A DNA stretch of 48,585 bases, taken from the NCBI GenBank assembly GCA_024685655.1, contig JAIKVO010000190.1, positions 1 through 48,585 on the forward strand, written 5' to 3'. Below the pieces are notes generated by a model. The model was given only the letters and a program-made list of their open reading frames with translations, was not told the DNA's origin and made no database searches. Both the position numbers and the translations under genes were made by a program. Every line of letters starts with the position of its first letter. Position 1 is the first letter of the stretch. The DNA comes from Treponemataceae bacterium. Its GTDB lineage: Bacteria; Spirochaetota; Spirochaetia; Treponematales; Treponemataceae. Shown here piece by piece: positions 1 to 8,194 of this stretch.

Positions 1-1
1 T

Positions 2-1699
2 GGCGACGGCTTTGACGGTAGGGGGGGATTCCCTGGTGGACAAGGCGGAATTGGGGGCGGTTTCCCCGGAATGAGCACAGAACTCCCTGTAAATACGGCT
101 GCAGATAACAAATCATCTCGTGACATAATATCAAGTCCGGACGATGTTTATAATCGAAGTAACTTTAAATCTGGCGTTACGATTGACTTGAACAAGATGA
201 ATGTCACATATTCCGGTTCGGCTGATGCATCATCAGTAGCAATTACGCAGGATGATAACGGAGTTTCTGTAAAATCAACGCTTAGTGAACAGATTTTTAT
301 AGAGATTTCTGGCAAATTTGACGGCACTTTCTCCGTTGAGAGTACGGAAAAAGGATATGTTGTCATTCTTAACGGTACGTCGATTACCGCAAAAGACGGA
401 CCTGCTCTATATCTTGCTTCAAAGAAACGCGCGTTTATTGTAGCCGCCGAAGGAACGAAAAATATCCTTACAGACAGTACGGAACGTAGCGCGAACACGA
501 AAAAAGGTGCTGTTTACGTTAAAGGTGCTCTCGTTATAGCTGATGATGACGGGGATACGAATTACGGCAGCATTGTTGTGAACGGCGGCTACAAACACGG
601 AATTTACAGCGATGACTATATCCGCATTACTGGCGGCGATGTTTCAGTTAATATCACGGCTCGTGATGCGGTACGTTGCGTGAACGGCTTTATAATGGAT
701 GACGGAACTCTTAATATCCTTGGAACTGGCTCTGTGACAGATGAAGAGAGCAAGGGTATCAAGGTTGACGGAGAGGAAAGCGAGAAATATCCGGGTGAGG
801 GCTTTATCGTTATAAACGGCGGCGACATTACAATTAAGACTGTCAGCAAGGGTATTACGGCCGGATTTAAGGTTGACGAGGATGCCGAGACAGAAACAAA
901 TGCAGACGACCCGAATCCTTATGTGACGATAAACGGCGGTAACATAGATATTACGACGACTGGTAAGCCGTATGAGTATTATCTTGCGGACGGAACAAAA
1001 GTAAATTGCAGCCCGGAAGGTATTGAGTCAAAGACAGACCTTACGATAAACGGTGGAAACATAAAGCTTCGCTGCCCCGATGATGCGATAAATGCGGCGA
1101 TTTCGATAACGATAAACGGTGGTGTGATAGATGTTATAAGCTCTGAAAATGACGCAATCGATTCTAACGGCTCGTTGACTGTGAACGGCGGCACGATTTA
1201 CGCGGTGGGAAGCGGCGACCCGGAGACGGCTTTTGACTGCGACTTTTTCCCGCTTTATTTTAACGGCGGTACAGTATTCGGCTGTGGCGGTTCTAACACA
1301 ACAGCTCCTTCTAGTGATAGTAAGGCGAACGTCATTATGTACTACAAGTCGATTACTAAGGGGCAGACGGTGACGGCCGCCGACAGCAACGGCAAAGTGC
1401 TCGGTTCTTACGAGGTGCCGCAGTCTTGTACAGCACTTCTTTTCAGCTCACCGGAACTTAAGGTTGGCGAAACATACACTATTTCTGTTGGAGCTTCATC
1501 CGAGAAAATAAAGCTCGATTCAAATGTGACGACAGCCGGAACATCGAGTTTTGGCGGATTTGGACGTGGCGGTTTCGGCGGCCCTGATTTTGGTGGACAG
1601 CTACCAGAAGGCGATTTTAATGGTCGCGGACAGTTCCCCGGTAATGGCGGACAGTCGCAGAACGGCAACATTGGCGGACGAGGCGGCAAACGACAGTAG
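2..1699 (+). CDS. Cthe_2159-type beta-helix carbohydrate-binding protein (5' end cut by window edge)
   Basis: The frame is open from base 2, so the gene begins upstream; 565 codons are visible and the first internal ATG at 71 is probably not the start. The visible N-terminus is Gly/Phe/Pro-rich. The body has repeated rungs ending in INGG or VNGG (SIVVNGG, FIVINGG, YVTINGG, DLTINGG, SITINGG, SLTVNGG, PLYFNGG), each followed by a short beta strand, as in right-handed parallel beta-helices of the Cthe_2159/DUF4353 family. Members of that family bind plant polysaccharides such as polygalacturonate and calcium. A second Gly/Phe/Arg-rich tail (about 45 residues) closes the protein. It is probably exported, but the signal peptide would lie outside the window. 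A strong terminator follows. Family assignment is fairly firm; the ligand is unknown. Confidence 0.8.
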   Translation, partial: GDGFDGRGGFPGGQGGIGGGFPGMSTELPVNTAADNKSSRDIISSPDDVYNRSNFKSGVTIDLNKMNVTYSGSADASSVAITQDDNGVSVKSTLSEQIFIEISGKFDGTFSVESTEKGYVVILNGTSITAKDGPALYLASKKRAFIVAAEGTKNILTDSTERSANTKKGAVYVKGALVIADDDGDTNYGSIVVNGGYKHGIYSDDYIRITGGDVSVNITARDAVRCVNGFIMDDGTLNILGTGSVTDEESKGIKVDGEESEKYPGEGFIVINGGDITIKTVSKGITAGFKVDEDAETETNADDPNPYVTINGGNIDITTTGKPYEYYLADGTKVNCSPEGIESKTDLTINGGNIKLRCPDDAINAAISITINGGVIDVISSENDAIDSNGSLTVNGGTIYAVGSGDPETAFDCDFFPLYFNGGTVFGCGGSNTTAPSSDSKANVIMYYKSITKGQTVTAADSNGKVLGSYEVPQSCTALLFSSPELKVGETYTISVGASSEKIKLDSNVTTAGTSSFGGFGRGGFGGPDFGGQLPEGDFNGRGQFPGNGGQSQNGNIGGRGGKRQ

Positions 1700-1756
1700 T
1701 TTTGTTTAGTTAGAGATTCATGATGTGCGCGGATAGTAATTCTGTGCGCCGAATGG

Positions 1757-1798
1757 AACGCCCCTGTACGAGAAAAAAAACGGCAGGGGTGTTTTTTT
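1757..1798 (+). terminator. Rho-independent terminator of the beta-helix gene
   Basis: A 10-bp stem (AACGCCCCTG with CAGGGGTGTT, one G-U pair) encloses an A-rich loop and is followed directly by seven T. The T-run overlaps the last codons of the convergent Rpn gene, so the two genes share this boundary. Confidence 0.85.
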
Positions 1799-2762
1799 AT
1801 GGGGTTACCTGAAACTCTGCCATAAGTTTATTGAGGTACGCACGGTCGGATGTTGCTTTCTTTACGTCTGCGTCACGTCCGAGCGAATAAAGTTTTGAAA
1901 AGAGCGCGGTAATGGTGTTTGTGGCGGTTGCTGTTCCGCGGTTGAACCATTCCGTATGACCTTCGTCCATGATTCTCCGTAAAACATCGTCCATATTAAT
2001 ACCCCCTTTTTTGTTGTTTAGCATCATTCTGATAAGCTTCGGTTCTATATCGTTGAATAGTTTATCTCCGCCAGATATTACGCGTAGTAAATCAAGTGTC
2101 TCAAATGCATGGCGCAACCTACGTCGGGAACCGCGAAACAATTCTTTTGTCCGTTTACAACGTAGGTAAACAGCTATCTCTCTGAAATCGCTTTTAAAAA
2201 GCTTTATTTGTTCGTCGGAAAGCCATGCTAGATTCACCACGTTTATGCGATAGTTGTTTACAAACTGTTCAAGTTCCGGCGGAACTTGGAACAAATCCTT
2301 CAACGTCAGATTCTTTGTCCATTTTCTTTTCGTTCCAAAGTACAGTACCAACGTAACTACAGGATAGCACTGAACCTTGTCTTTTTCAAGAAACTGTTGC
2401 ATATAGCTCGCGGCATCATAGCTCATAACACGAAGAGGCATAAGAGGCTCTATACTTGTCTGATTCTCGAATCCGATGAAACACAGACGAATTTTGCCGT
2501 GGCTCCAGTACTTTGATACATCGCGTTCTTGTCCATGTATTTTATGCGTAGTTGCATTTTTCGCGTCCTGTGTTGATGTTTTTGTATCTGTCTTTTCTGC
2601 TCGTTGCGATTTGCTAACTTTATAATACGAGTATGGCACTACGTCTGATAGCGCGTTTTTGCGAACCAGACGTTTTCCGCCAAACATAAGAACATTCACA
2701 ATATCTGAAAAAACATCATTGTAAGATTCCAACGTTTTCATAACACTGTCTTTTGCTTTCAT
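1797..2762 (-). CDS. Rpn family recombination-promoting nuclease / PD-(D/E)XK transposase-like protein
   Basis: A 321-aa protein resembling the Rpn (PDDEXK_2, formerly transposase_31) family, in which E. coli RpnA is a calcium-stimulated DNase promoting RecA-independent recombination. The N-terminal part has the family pattern of an FGGKRL segment, then IGFENQ (the likely core-strand catalytic region) and a YPVVTLVLYFG strand; the C-terminal half is helical. The ATG at 2762 has an AGGAG Shine-Dalgarno at the right distance. It stands alone between the beta-helix gene (convergent) and hydF. Such genes are often present in many copies per genome and are prone to transfer. No flanking terminal repeats were seen, so it is not called an insertion sequence. 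Confidence 0.75.
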   Translation of the reverse strand: MKAKDSVMKTLESYNDVFSDIVNVLMFGGKRLVRKNALSDVVPYSYYKVSKSQRAEKTDTKTSTQDAKNATTHKIHGQERDVSKYWSHGKIRLCFIGFENQTSIEPLMPLRVMSYDAASYMQQFLEKDKVQCYPVVTLVLYFGTKRKWTKNLTLKDLFQVPPELEQFVNNYRINVVNLAWLSDEQIKLFKSDFREIAVYLRCKRTKELFRGSRRRLRHAFETLDLLRVISGGDKLFNDIEPKLIRMMLNNKKGGINMDDVLRRIMDEGHTEWFNRGTATATNTITALFSKLYSLGRDADVKKATSDRAYLNKLMAEFQVTP

Positions 2763-2784
2763 CCATTCTCCTAAAAACAGTTAC

Positions 2785-2814
2785 ATAATAATTATTTGAT
2801 TTCGTATGGGTAAA
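2785..2814 (-). promoter_or_regulatory. Possible promoter of the Rpn nuclease gene
   Basis: On the minus strand TTTACC and TATTAT are separated by 18 nt, about 23 nt upstream of the ATG at 2762 with its AGGAG. The match is moderate in AT-rich DNA. Confidence 0.4.
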
Positions 2815-2922
2815 ATTTGATGTTTTCATAGAGAATGGACGTGAAAAATGAGTGATTTTTATCCGTTTTAGTGTATGGATGTATAGTATAGGAGGCGCGA
2901 AACCGCCACCACTTTTAATCCT

Positions 2923-4233
2923 TTATGGATGAACGACTTTGTCCAAAATGCCGGTGAGGTACGCGAGTGCGATGCCGTAATTACAGATTGGTACGTTCTG
3001 TGTGGCTGCTCTCGCGATTCTGCTCATGACGTGCTGCCTGTTGAACATACACGCTCCGCAGTGGATTATAAGCTGATATTGTGACAAATCATCGGGGAAG
3101 TCGGCTCCGCGCACAAAGTCAAACTGGACGTTTTCGCCGATTTTTGTTCGGATGAGGGATGGAATCTTTTCACGGCCGATGTCTTCGTTCGTCGGCGGAT
3201 GTGTGCAAGCCTCTGCTATAAGAACGCGGTTTCCGTCTTTTAAGTTGGCAAGTGCTTGTGCGCCGGAGAGAAACGCGTTCATGTCGCCTTTGTAGGCGGC
3301 GAAAAGAATTGAGAAAGACGTGAGGCGGCTTCCTTCCGGTACTTTGGGGTAAACCGTTTTGAATGCCTGTGAGTCGGTTATTATGAGCGAGGGTGGCGCA
3401 GCAAGGCATTTAAGAGTCGCGTCTAGGGTGTCTGCCGTGCAGCTCATTACGGAGCACTTTTTGTCGAGAAGTTCGCGTATCGTTTGGACTTGCGGAAGGA
3501 TAAGCCGCCCTTTTGGAGCTTCTATGTCCTGAGGCATAACGAGAAGAACAAGGTCGCCGTTTTGAACGAGGTTTCCTGTTATCGAAGTTTCAAGGAACGA
3601 TTCTGGAGCAGAACTAATTATAAGTTCGCGGAGTTTTTCTATGTTCGTGCCGTTTTTCGTGCTGACGGGAAGCGGCGTTCCCAAATCTGCCGGCATTTCG
3701 CCACCGGAAATCGAGATGTCGCATGAGCCGTCGCAACTCGCGTCAGTGCAGGAGTCGGCGGAATGCAAGAGATCATCGCATTTGTTCACGACAGGGATTA
3801 TCGGGATGTTTTTCGCCTTAATTCGCGCGAGCCATTCTTCCGTGACTTTTCCGACAGAATACGAAACGCCAGGTTTGCCGGAAGAAGAAACGCCTGTTTG
3901 GGAAGAAAGCGCGTTTTCTTTAGAAAGCGCGGACGGCTCGAACACGAAAACGGCGACATCCGTTTTTTCAAGCGCTTCCATTGTCTTTTTAACGCGAAGC
4001 TCGCCAAGTTTTCCGGTATCGTCGAGTCCGGGCGTGTCAATAAACACAACGGGGCCAAAGCCATGAAGCTCCATAGCCTTGTATACCGGGTCTGTAGTAG
4101 TTCCCGCGACATCTGAGACAACTGACACGTTTTGCCCCGTCAGCGCATTTATAAGCGAAGATTTTCCGGCGTTACGGTTGCCGAATATCCCGATGTGTAG
4201 TCTTTCGCTACGTGGAGTTTCTGTCATACTCAT
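2923..4233 (-). CDS. hydF: [FeFe] hydrogenase H-cluster maturation GTPase HydF
   Basis: HydF is the scaffold that receives the di-iron precursor made by HydE and HydG and delivers it to apo-hydrogenase in the cytoplasm. The 436-aa protein has a Ras-like GTPase domain: P-loop GNRNAGKS at 18-25, DTPG at 66-69, NKCD at 150-153. The C-terminal [4Fe-4S] domain carries the family ligands CTH (C343, H345) and HCGAC (H391, C392, C395). Start chosen at 4233 because GAGGTG lies 7 nt before that ATG; an in-frame ATG 7 codons earlier has no such site. It follows hydE by 47 nt on the same strand. Odd feature: residues about 157-185, between NKCD and the next GTPase strand, form an insertion with extra cysteines C162, C167 and C171. 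Confidence 0.96.
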   Translation of the reverse strand: MSMTETPRSERLHIGIFGNRNAGKSSLINALTGQNVSVVSDVAGTTTDPVYKAMELHGFGPVVFIDTPGLDDTGKLGELRVKKTMEALEKTDVAVFVFEPSALSKENALSSQTGVSSSGKPGVSYSVGKVTEEWLARIKAKNIPIIPVVNKCDDLLHSADSCTDASCDGSCDISISGGEMPADLGTPLPVSTKNGTNIEKLRELIISSAPESFLETSITGNLVQNGDLVLLVMPQDIEAPKGRLILPQVQTIRELLDKKCSVMSCTADTLDATLKCLAAPPSLIITDSQAFKTVYPKVPEGSRLTSFSILFAAYKGDMNAFLSGAQALANLKDGNRVLIAEACTHPPTNEDIGREKIPSLIRTKIGENVQFDFVRGADFPDDLSQYQLIIHCGACMFNRQHVMSRIARAATQNVPICNYGIALAYLTGILDKVVHP

Positions 4234-4280
4234 TTTTTCACCTCGATTTGGCACGGATTTTGCGGTTTTATTTGCAACAT

Positions 4281-5276
4281 TTACCCAGCGACGAGTCCGC
4301 TTGCTGTGTCGAGCTTGTAGCCGGAAAGTTCTGCAATCTTGAAGATATGCTCAGGCCCGCAAATGTTTCTGTCGTCTATAACGCGGAAATTCTGCGCCTG
4401 TGCTTCCGAGAGCAAATCGAAAAACAGCACGTCCGCCCCTGCGTGGACGGCGGCAAGATTCGATTCCGGATCAGAAAGCCCTTTTTTCATGTCGGCGCCC
4501 GGTTGCTGCGCTGTTATATGCACTTTCGGCATCATAATGCGAAGAATCGCGATTTCTTTGTAAATTTTAAGAAGGTCGCCGCGCTTTCCTTCTGCGGCAA
4601 GAGGAGTGTTCGCCGCCGGCAAATACGGAATAATCGGTGCCCAACTGATGTCGAGCTTTTTCATAAGCAGAATGTCTTCCGCAAGCTCGCTTTCTGTTTG
4701 TCCTGGCCAGTCCACGATGTTGCCGGAAGCAAGACGCATTCCGCTGTTTTTTACGATTTCAATTGATTTCATGCGGCGTTCAAAGCTCGTGGACGGATTA
4801 AGACGATTGAAGTTTTCCGGGTTCGACATTTCGAATTTTATGACATATTCGTCAGTGCCTACGTCTTTAAGCGCCATAAACTGTTCTTCGGAAAATTCAC
4901 CGCAGGCAAGGCTTACGAACATTCCGCGCTTTTTAAGGGTGCGTACAATGCCAAGTAGATTGTCGAACCCGTAGAGCGGGTCTTCGCCTGAGATAAGGAA
5001 GATTCTTCCGTATCCGTTGTCGGAAGCGGAAAGTACTGTTGATATAACTTCTTCCGGTGGCGTTCTAAAGCGTTTTACGGTGGTGTTTGCGGCTCTCATG
5101 CCGCAGTAAAGACACATATTCTTGCAGATGTTGCTGTAGCCCATCATCGCGGTGACACGAAGAGTTTTACCGTATGCTGCTTCATAAGTTTTGCGGGCTT
5201 TGGGCACAATATCCCGATAAAATATGTCTTCTGGCATTCTAAGAATATCGAGGATGTCTTTTTTTGTTTCAATCAT
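4281..5276 (-). CDS. hydE: [FeFe] hydrogenase H-cluster radical SAM maturase HydE
   Basis: A 331-aa radical SAM enzyme that works with HydG and HydF in building the 2Fe subcluster. The SAM-cluster motif is C51-x3-C55-x2-C58 in the segment ICKNMCLYCGMR. The TIM-barrel pattern continues with ISGEDP, and a QQPGADMKKG segment near the C-terminus matches HydE. Start taken at 5276, where AAGGAG precedes the ATG by about 6 nt; the upstream ATG at 5315 has no ribosome site. It heads a two-gene unit with hydF. No hydG and no hydrogenase structural gene occur in the window, so the rest of the pathway must be elsewhere in the genome. Confidence 0.95.
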   Translation of the reverse strand: MIETKKDILDILRMPEDIFYRDIVPKARKTYEAAYGKTLRVTAMMGYSNICKNMCLYCGMRAANTTVKRFRTPPEEVISTVLSASDNGYGRIFLISGEDPLYGFDNLLGIVRTLKKRGMFVSLACGEFSEEQFMALKDVGTDEYVIKFEMSNPENFNRLNPSTSFERRMKSIEIVKNSGMRLASGNIVDWPGQTESELAEDILLMKKLDISWAPIIPYLPAANTPLAAEGKRGDLLKIYKEIAILRIMMPKVHITAQQPGADMKKGLSDPESNLAAVHAGADVLFFDLLSEAQAQNFRVIDDRNICGPEHIFKIAELSGYKLDTASGLVAG

Positions 5277-5310
5277 GTCTTGTCTCCTTTTTTTATGCGT
5301 TAAGGATTGA

Positions 5311-5408
5311 AGCACCTTTAGTTCCGAAGTGGCGTGCCACGAGGAATGAGCCGCGTTAGACGGCGAAGTGCGGAAAGCCTGACCGTAAGCAACCTTTGGT
5401 TGCGTCGG
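5311..5408 (+). repeat. Structured intergenic element, copy 1
   Basis: Shares two identical blocks with the copy at 10107-10217: AGCACCTTTAGTTC (5311-5324) and a 36-nt block (5344-5379). Between the blocks is a hairpin (TTCC/GGAA plus GTGG/CCAC, 5322-5346) unrelated in sequence to the hairpin at the same place in copy 2. The 36-nt block holds a GCCG/CGGC mini-hairpin with loop CGTTAGA, and its GTGC can pair with the first GCAC to close the whole. A second variable hairpin follows (GCAACC-TTT-GGTTGC, 5389-5403). It is given on the + strand, antisense to hydE, whose start is 35 nt away. No known RNA family was recognised. Confidence 0.7.
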
Positions 5409-5413
5409 GAACG

Positions 5414-5430
5414 CCCGAATTAATTTCGGG
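5414..5430 (-). terminator. Hairpin at the stop codon of the ABC ATPase gene
   Basis: CCCGAA-TTAAT-TTCGGG spans the stop codon region of the importer ATPase. No T-run follows on the minus strand, so it may protect the 3' end rather than terminate alone. Confidence 0.35.
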
Positions 5431-6007
5431 TTTCGCCCATATCTATAAGATTACCGCCCATGTACTCAGCCTCCGCTGGATCGTGCGTCACACAAATTAT
5501 CGTGCGTCCGTCCGCGTGATGTTTTATATAGTCCATGACGCTCTGCCTGAGCTTAACATCAAGCCCCTTGAACGGCTCGTCGAGAATCAGAAGTTCAGAC
5601 GCATAGCAAACAGCTCTTGCAATCGCAACACGCCGTTTCATACCGCCGCTAAGCTCTCGGACAGGTTTTTGCGCACTTTCTTCAAGCCCAAGCTCCGTAA
5701 GATGCTCGCGTATCTTTTCTTTTGAAAGCGTCCGTCCAGTGACCGCCATGATGTTGCTAACTGCCGAAAAATCCTCGCAAAGTCTGTCTTCCTGAAACAC
5801 ATACGAGATTTTTTCCAGCATACCGGATATCGTACCGCCGTCTTTTTGTTCAAGCCCAGCGATAATGCGAAGCAGGGTAGTTTTGCCACAGCCTGACGGA
5901 CCTTTTATGCAAGTTGTGGTATCAGCCGGAAAGGTAAAAGAAACTCCGTTCAGCACCGTTTTGCCATTGAAGCTTTTCGTTATGTTCGAAAGAATTATAT
6001 CGCTCAT
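5420..6007 (-). CDS. ABC transporter ATP-binding protein (NitT/TauT type)
   Basis: A compact 195-aa ABC ATPase that would energise import through the neighbouring permease. Walker A GPSGCGKT is near residues 39-46, the signature is LSGGMKRR, Walker B is LLILDEP and the H-loop is VTHD. The start is the ATG at 6007, which overlaps the permease stop codon in an ATGA; translational coupling is likely. It is short for the family (usually about 240-260 aa), with the C-terminal part after the H-loop trimmed. It is the last gene of a three-gene importer. Confidence 0.88.
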   Translation of the reverse strand: MSDIILSNITKSFNGKTVLNGVSFTFPADTTTCIKGPSGCGKTTLLRIIAGLEQKDGGTISGMLEKISYVFQEDRLCEDFSAVSNIMAVTGRTLSKEKIREHLTELGLEESAQKPVRELSGGMKRRVAIARAVCYASELLILDEPFKGLDVKLRQSVMDYIKHHADGRTIICVTHDPAEAEYMGGNLIDMGETRN

Positions 6008-6864
6008 ATTTTCTCTATCCTGCTGAAAAAAAGTTTTATCAAAAACACGAGCAGCTTTTCGAGCAGCACGCTTAAAAGCACGATGATTATTGTCCATGAA
6101 AAAAGATCTGCGTTCAAAAAGTAGATCTTTGATTCGTATAGTTTTTCGCCGATGGAGCCGTTCACAACGCCGATAACTTCTGCTGCAACGCCAGCTTTCC
6201 ACGCCATGCCCATTGCAACATTCGAAGATGATATAAGGTATGGCTTAATCGACGGCAGATAGATGTAAAGGAATTTGCGCCGCCACGGGATTTTGTAAAG
6301 CGTTGCCATTTCAAGCATGTTCTTGTCGGTACTCTTTATTCCTTGCAAAACGTTCGTGTAGACAACCGGAAAGACGATAAGAAATGCGATAAAAACCGTC
6401 AGTTGGTTGAACGAAAGCCAAATAAGGCAAAGAATTATAAAAGATGCGATAGGAACCGATTTTATCGTGATTACGTAAGGCCAAAGAAGAATTTCGGCGA
6501 TACGGAATCTGCCGGCAAGGACGGCGAGAATTATTCCCACAGCGATGCCGAGCAGACAGCCCGATGTTATGCGCAAAAGCGAAAATGCTACGGTCTGCAA
6601 AAAGCCTTCTTCCTGCCATATTGTTCCGAGCCGTGCAATTACTTTGATCGGCGAAACGAGCAGGATATCTATGCCCACTGCCACGGAAGCGATGTGCCAC
6701 ACGGCAAGGGCAAGAAATATGCTTATTGCTTTTTGTGCGATTCGTCGCGTTTTGGTATGCGCGGCTTTTGGGATCGCATTTGGCGCGGCACTAGTGCGTG
6801 TATTGTTGTCGCCGCTAATCCGGTCGCCGCGCTTTTCCATCGGTTTCAAGTTTTTATTACTCAT
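6004..6864 (-). CDS. ABC transporter permease (NitT/TauT, SsuC-like)
   Basis: A 286-aa inner-membrane permease of the BPD_transp_1 fold. After a basic N-terminus it has a hydrophobic segment AISIFLALAVWHIASVAVGI, about six TM helices, and the cytoplasmic coupling loop EMATLYKIPWRRKFLYIYLPS, typical of SsuC/TauC/ThiX permeases. The start at 6864 overlaps the substrate-binding protein gene by 8 bp; a longer in-frame extension lies wholly inside that gene and was rejected. It forms the channel of the importer with its two neighbours. Confidence 0.88.
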   Translation of the reverse strand: MSNKNLKPMEKRGDRISGDNNTRTSAAPNAIPKAAHTKTRRIAQKAISIFLALAVWHIASVAVGIDILLVSPIKVIARLGTIWQEEGFLQTVAFSLLRITSGCLLGIAVGIILAVLAGRFRIAEILLWPYVITIKSVPIASFIILCLIWLSFNQLTVFIAFLIVFPVVYTNVLQGIKSTDKNMLEMATLYKIPWRRKFLYIYLPSIKPYLISSSNVAMGMAWKAGVAAEVIGVVNGSIGEKLYESKIYFLNADLFSWTIIIVLLSVLLEKLLVFLIKLFFSRIEKI

Positions 6865-7885
6865 GGCTCCAGTAAAAGTCTGCTGCCGGGAGTTTTCCGC
6901 CTGTGGCAGCCGGTTTTTGGTTAAAAAGCACTTCAAGGTAGCCGCTTACGGAGTTTTTCATCTCTTCGCCAGTAATACACACGATGTTGCAGAAAGGAAT
7001 TGCTTTCTGAGCGATTGGTGCTTTGACGATGTTGTATTTCTCTACAAGGGCGGCTGCCTCTGGGATATTCTCGTTCGCAAAAGCAGTTGAAGCTGCGTAC
7101 TCTTTAAGGAATGCTACGGCTGCTTCTGGGTTTGCTTCAAGGAAATCCTTGCGTGCGATAAGACCAGCTGTAATAAACTGGCTTCCGTTATTAAGCGAAT
7201 CCCATTCTTTTGTAAGGTCGAGTGCAACGCGAAGGTCGGCAAGCTGGTTTCCGGCGACTGTTACGAAAGGCTGGGGGAGCATGGCAACTGCTGTGTCTTT
7301 TGATGACATAAGTGCTACAACTTCCGTAGGCTCGCTTTTCCATTCAAGCGTAACATCTGTGTCCATATCAAGTCCGTTTTCTGCAAGGAGATATCTTAAC
7401 GCAAACTCCGGTGTTGAGCCTTTTCCTGTTGCGTAGATTGTTCTTCCCTTAAGGTCAGCAAGGCTGTTTATTGTGTTGCCGTTCTTTTCGCAGATATAGA
7501 TAACACCGAGTGTGTTGATGGCAATCATTTTTACAGCACCGTTGGAGTTGTTGTAAAGAACAGCACCAAGGTTCGCCGGAACCGCGAGAATATCAAGCTC
7601 GCCATTAAGGAAGCGTGGTGTAAGCTCGTCAGCGGAACCTGCCATAGTAAACTCGTATTTATTTGTTGTAACACCTTTTTCTGCGTCGTCAAGAAGCTTT
7701 ACCATACCCATTGATGTTGGGCCTTTAAGTCCACCAAGACGGATTGTTACAGGTTCGGCTGTTACTGCTGTTGTGGATGTCGCGGATGCTGTGTCGGTTG
7801 CGTTTTGTTTGTTGTCTCTTCTTCCGCCTGCAAAAAGGCATACAGTCAATAATACCGTCAATGCGGTAAGAATCAGTTTTTTCAT
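6857..7885 (-). CDS. ABC transporter substrate-binding protein (NMT1/SsuA/TauA-like)
   Basis: A 342-aa periplasmic binding protein and first gene of the importer operon. MKKLILTALTVLLTVCLFAG is a signal peptide; the position before Cys is Val, so a lipobox is doubtful. The mature part begins a two-lobed binding fold with the pattern RLGGLKGPTSMGM, later GELDILAVPANLGAVLY and LADLKGRTIYATGKGSTPEFALRYLL, as in SsuA/TauA/ThiY/NMT1-like proteins. The ligand cannot be told: sulfonates, nitrate-like anions, pyrimidine precursors and others are carried by this family. The start has GGAGG 8 nt upstream; an ATG at 7915 was rejected. Confidence 0.85.
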   Translation of the reverse strand: MKKLILTALTVLLTVCLFAGGRRDNKQNATDTASATSTTAVTAEPVTIRLGGLKGPTSMGMVKLLDDAEKGVTTNKYEFTMAGSADELTPRFLNGELDILAVPANLGAVLYNNSNGAVKMIAINTLGVIYICEKNGNTINSLADLKGRTIYATGKGSTPEFALRYLLAENGLDMDTDVTLEWKSEPTEVVALMSSKDTAVAMLPQPFVTVAGNQLADLRVALDLTKEWDSLNNGSQFITAGLIARKDFLEANPEAAVAFLKEYAASTAFANENIPEAAALVEKYNIVKAPIAQKAIPFCNIVCITGEEMKNSVSGYLEVLFNQKPAATGGKLPAADFYWSHE

Positions 7886-7918
7886 AATGAACCTCCATGA
7901 AAATCGGATTATCATCTG

Positions 7919-7944
7919 CTTGTTCCGAAGTTCGCGGAACCAAG
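7919..7944. promoter_or_regulatory. Dyad in the leader of the ABC importer operon
   Basis: CTTG-TTCCG and CGGAA-C-CAAG form a 9-bp imperfect dyad (one bulge) about 35-60 nt upstream of the binding-protein start. It may be an operator or an mRNA hairpin. It does not match the Fnr consensus TTGAT-N4-ATCAA. Confidence 0.3.
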
Positions 7945-7983
7945 TGGGTATTTCCGATTGAGTTCAATATACTAATTCTTTTG

Positions 7984-8008
7984 AAAAAAAGACGTTGCAT
8001 TTGCAACG
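7984..8008 (-). terminator. Rho-independent terminator downstream of the Crp/Fnr gene
   Basis: On the minus strand CGTTGC-AAAT-GCAACG is followed by TC and seven T. It separates the regulator gene from the importer operon. The 307-base gap 7886-8192 otherwise holds the importer leader dyad, a nested inverted repeat and a second terminator. Confidence 0.7.
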
Positions 8009-8037
8009 AAAATCCGAACTTCGATATATTTGCGTAC

Positions 8038-8154
8038 AAAAGTTGCTCTCGCAGAATTTTGCCCCGGAAAACGCAGCTCGAAGCTTCGCTGCGGAATGCT
8101 CTCGCTTCGCTCGCTCGAAGTTTTCCGTTTCAAAATTCATGCTACGCAACTTTT
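8038..8154. repeat. Nested imperfect inverted repeat
   Basis: Three successive stems nest: AAAAGTTGC/GCAACTTTT (8038-8046 with 8146-8154), GAATTTTG/CAAAATTC (8054-8061 with 8131-8138) and GGAAAAC/GTTTTCC (8066-8072 with 8120-8126). Inside are GCAGC/GCTGC and a run rich in CGCTTCGCTCG. It could fold as one long hairpin of about 117 nt in DNA or RNA. No coding function is credible. Confidence 0.7.
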
Positions 8155-8164
8155 TTGCTTGCAT

Positions 8165-8194
8165 AAAATAAAAAAATCTAATTCCGGATTTTTT
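8165..8194 (-). terminator. Terminator overlapping the stop codon of the Crp/Fnr gene
   Basis: On the minus strand AAAAAATC-CGGAATTA-GATTTTTT is followed by further T-rich sequence (TTATTTTA). The stem is AT-rich but eight pairs long and starts within the stop codon. Confidence 0.55.

Noticed and set aside
1797-2762. Insertion sequence around the Rpn nuclease gene
   Set aside because: No terminal inverted repeats or target duplications are visible and the neighbours are intact.
2880-2915. Terminator after hydF
   Set aside because: A GGCG/CGCC stem is present, but it is short and has no T-run.
3641-4066. 141-codon open frame on the + strand inside hydF
   Set aside because: It is antisense to a well-supported hydF, has no ribosome site and its composition mirrors the opposite strand.
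7964-8164. Short open frames through the nested repeat at 8.0-8.2 kb
   Set aside because: They arise from the inverted repeat arms and lack ribosome sites and any recognisable protein pattern.
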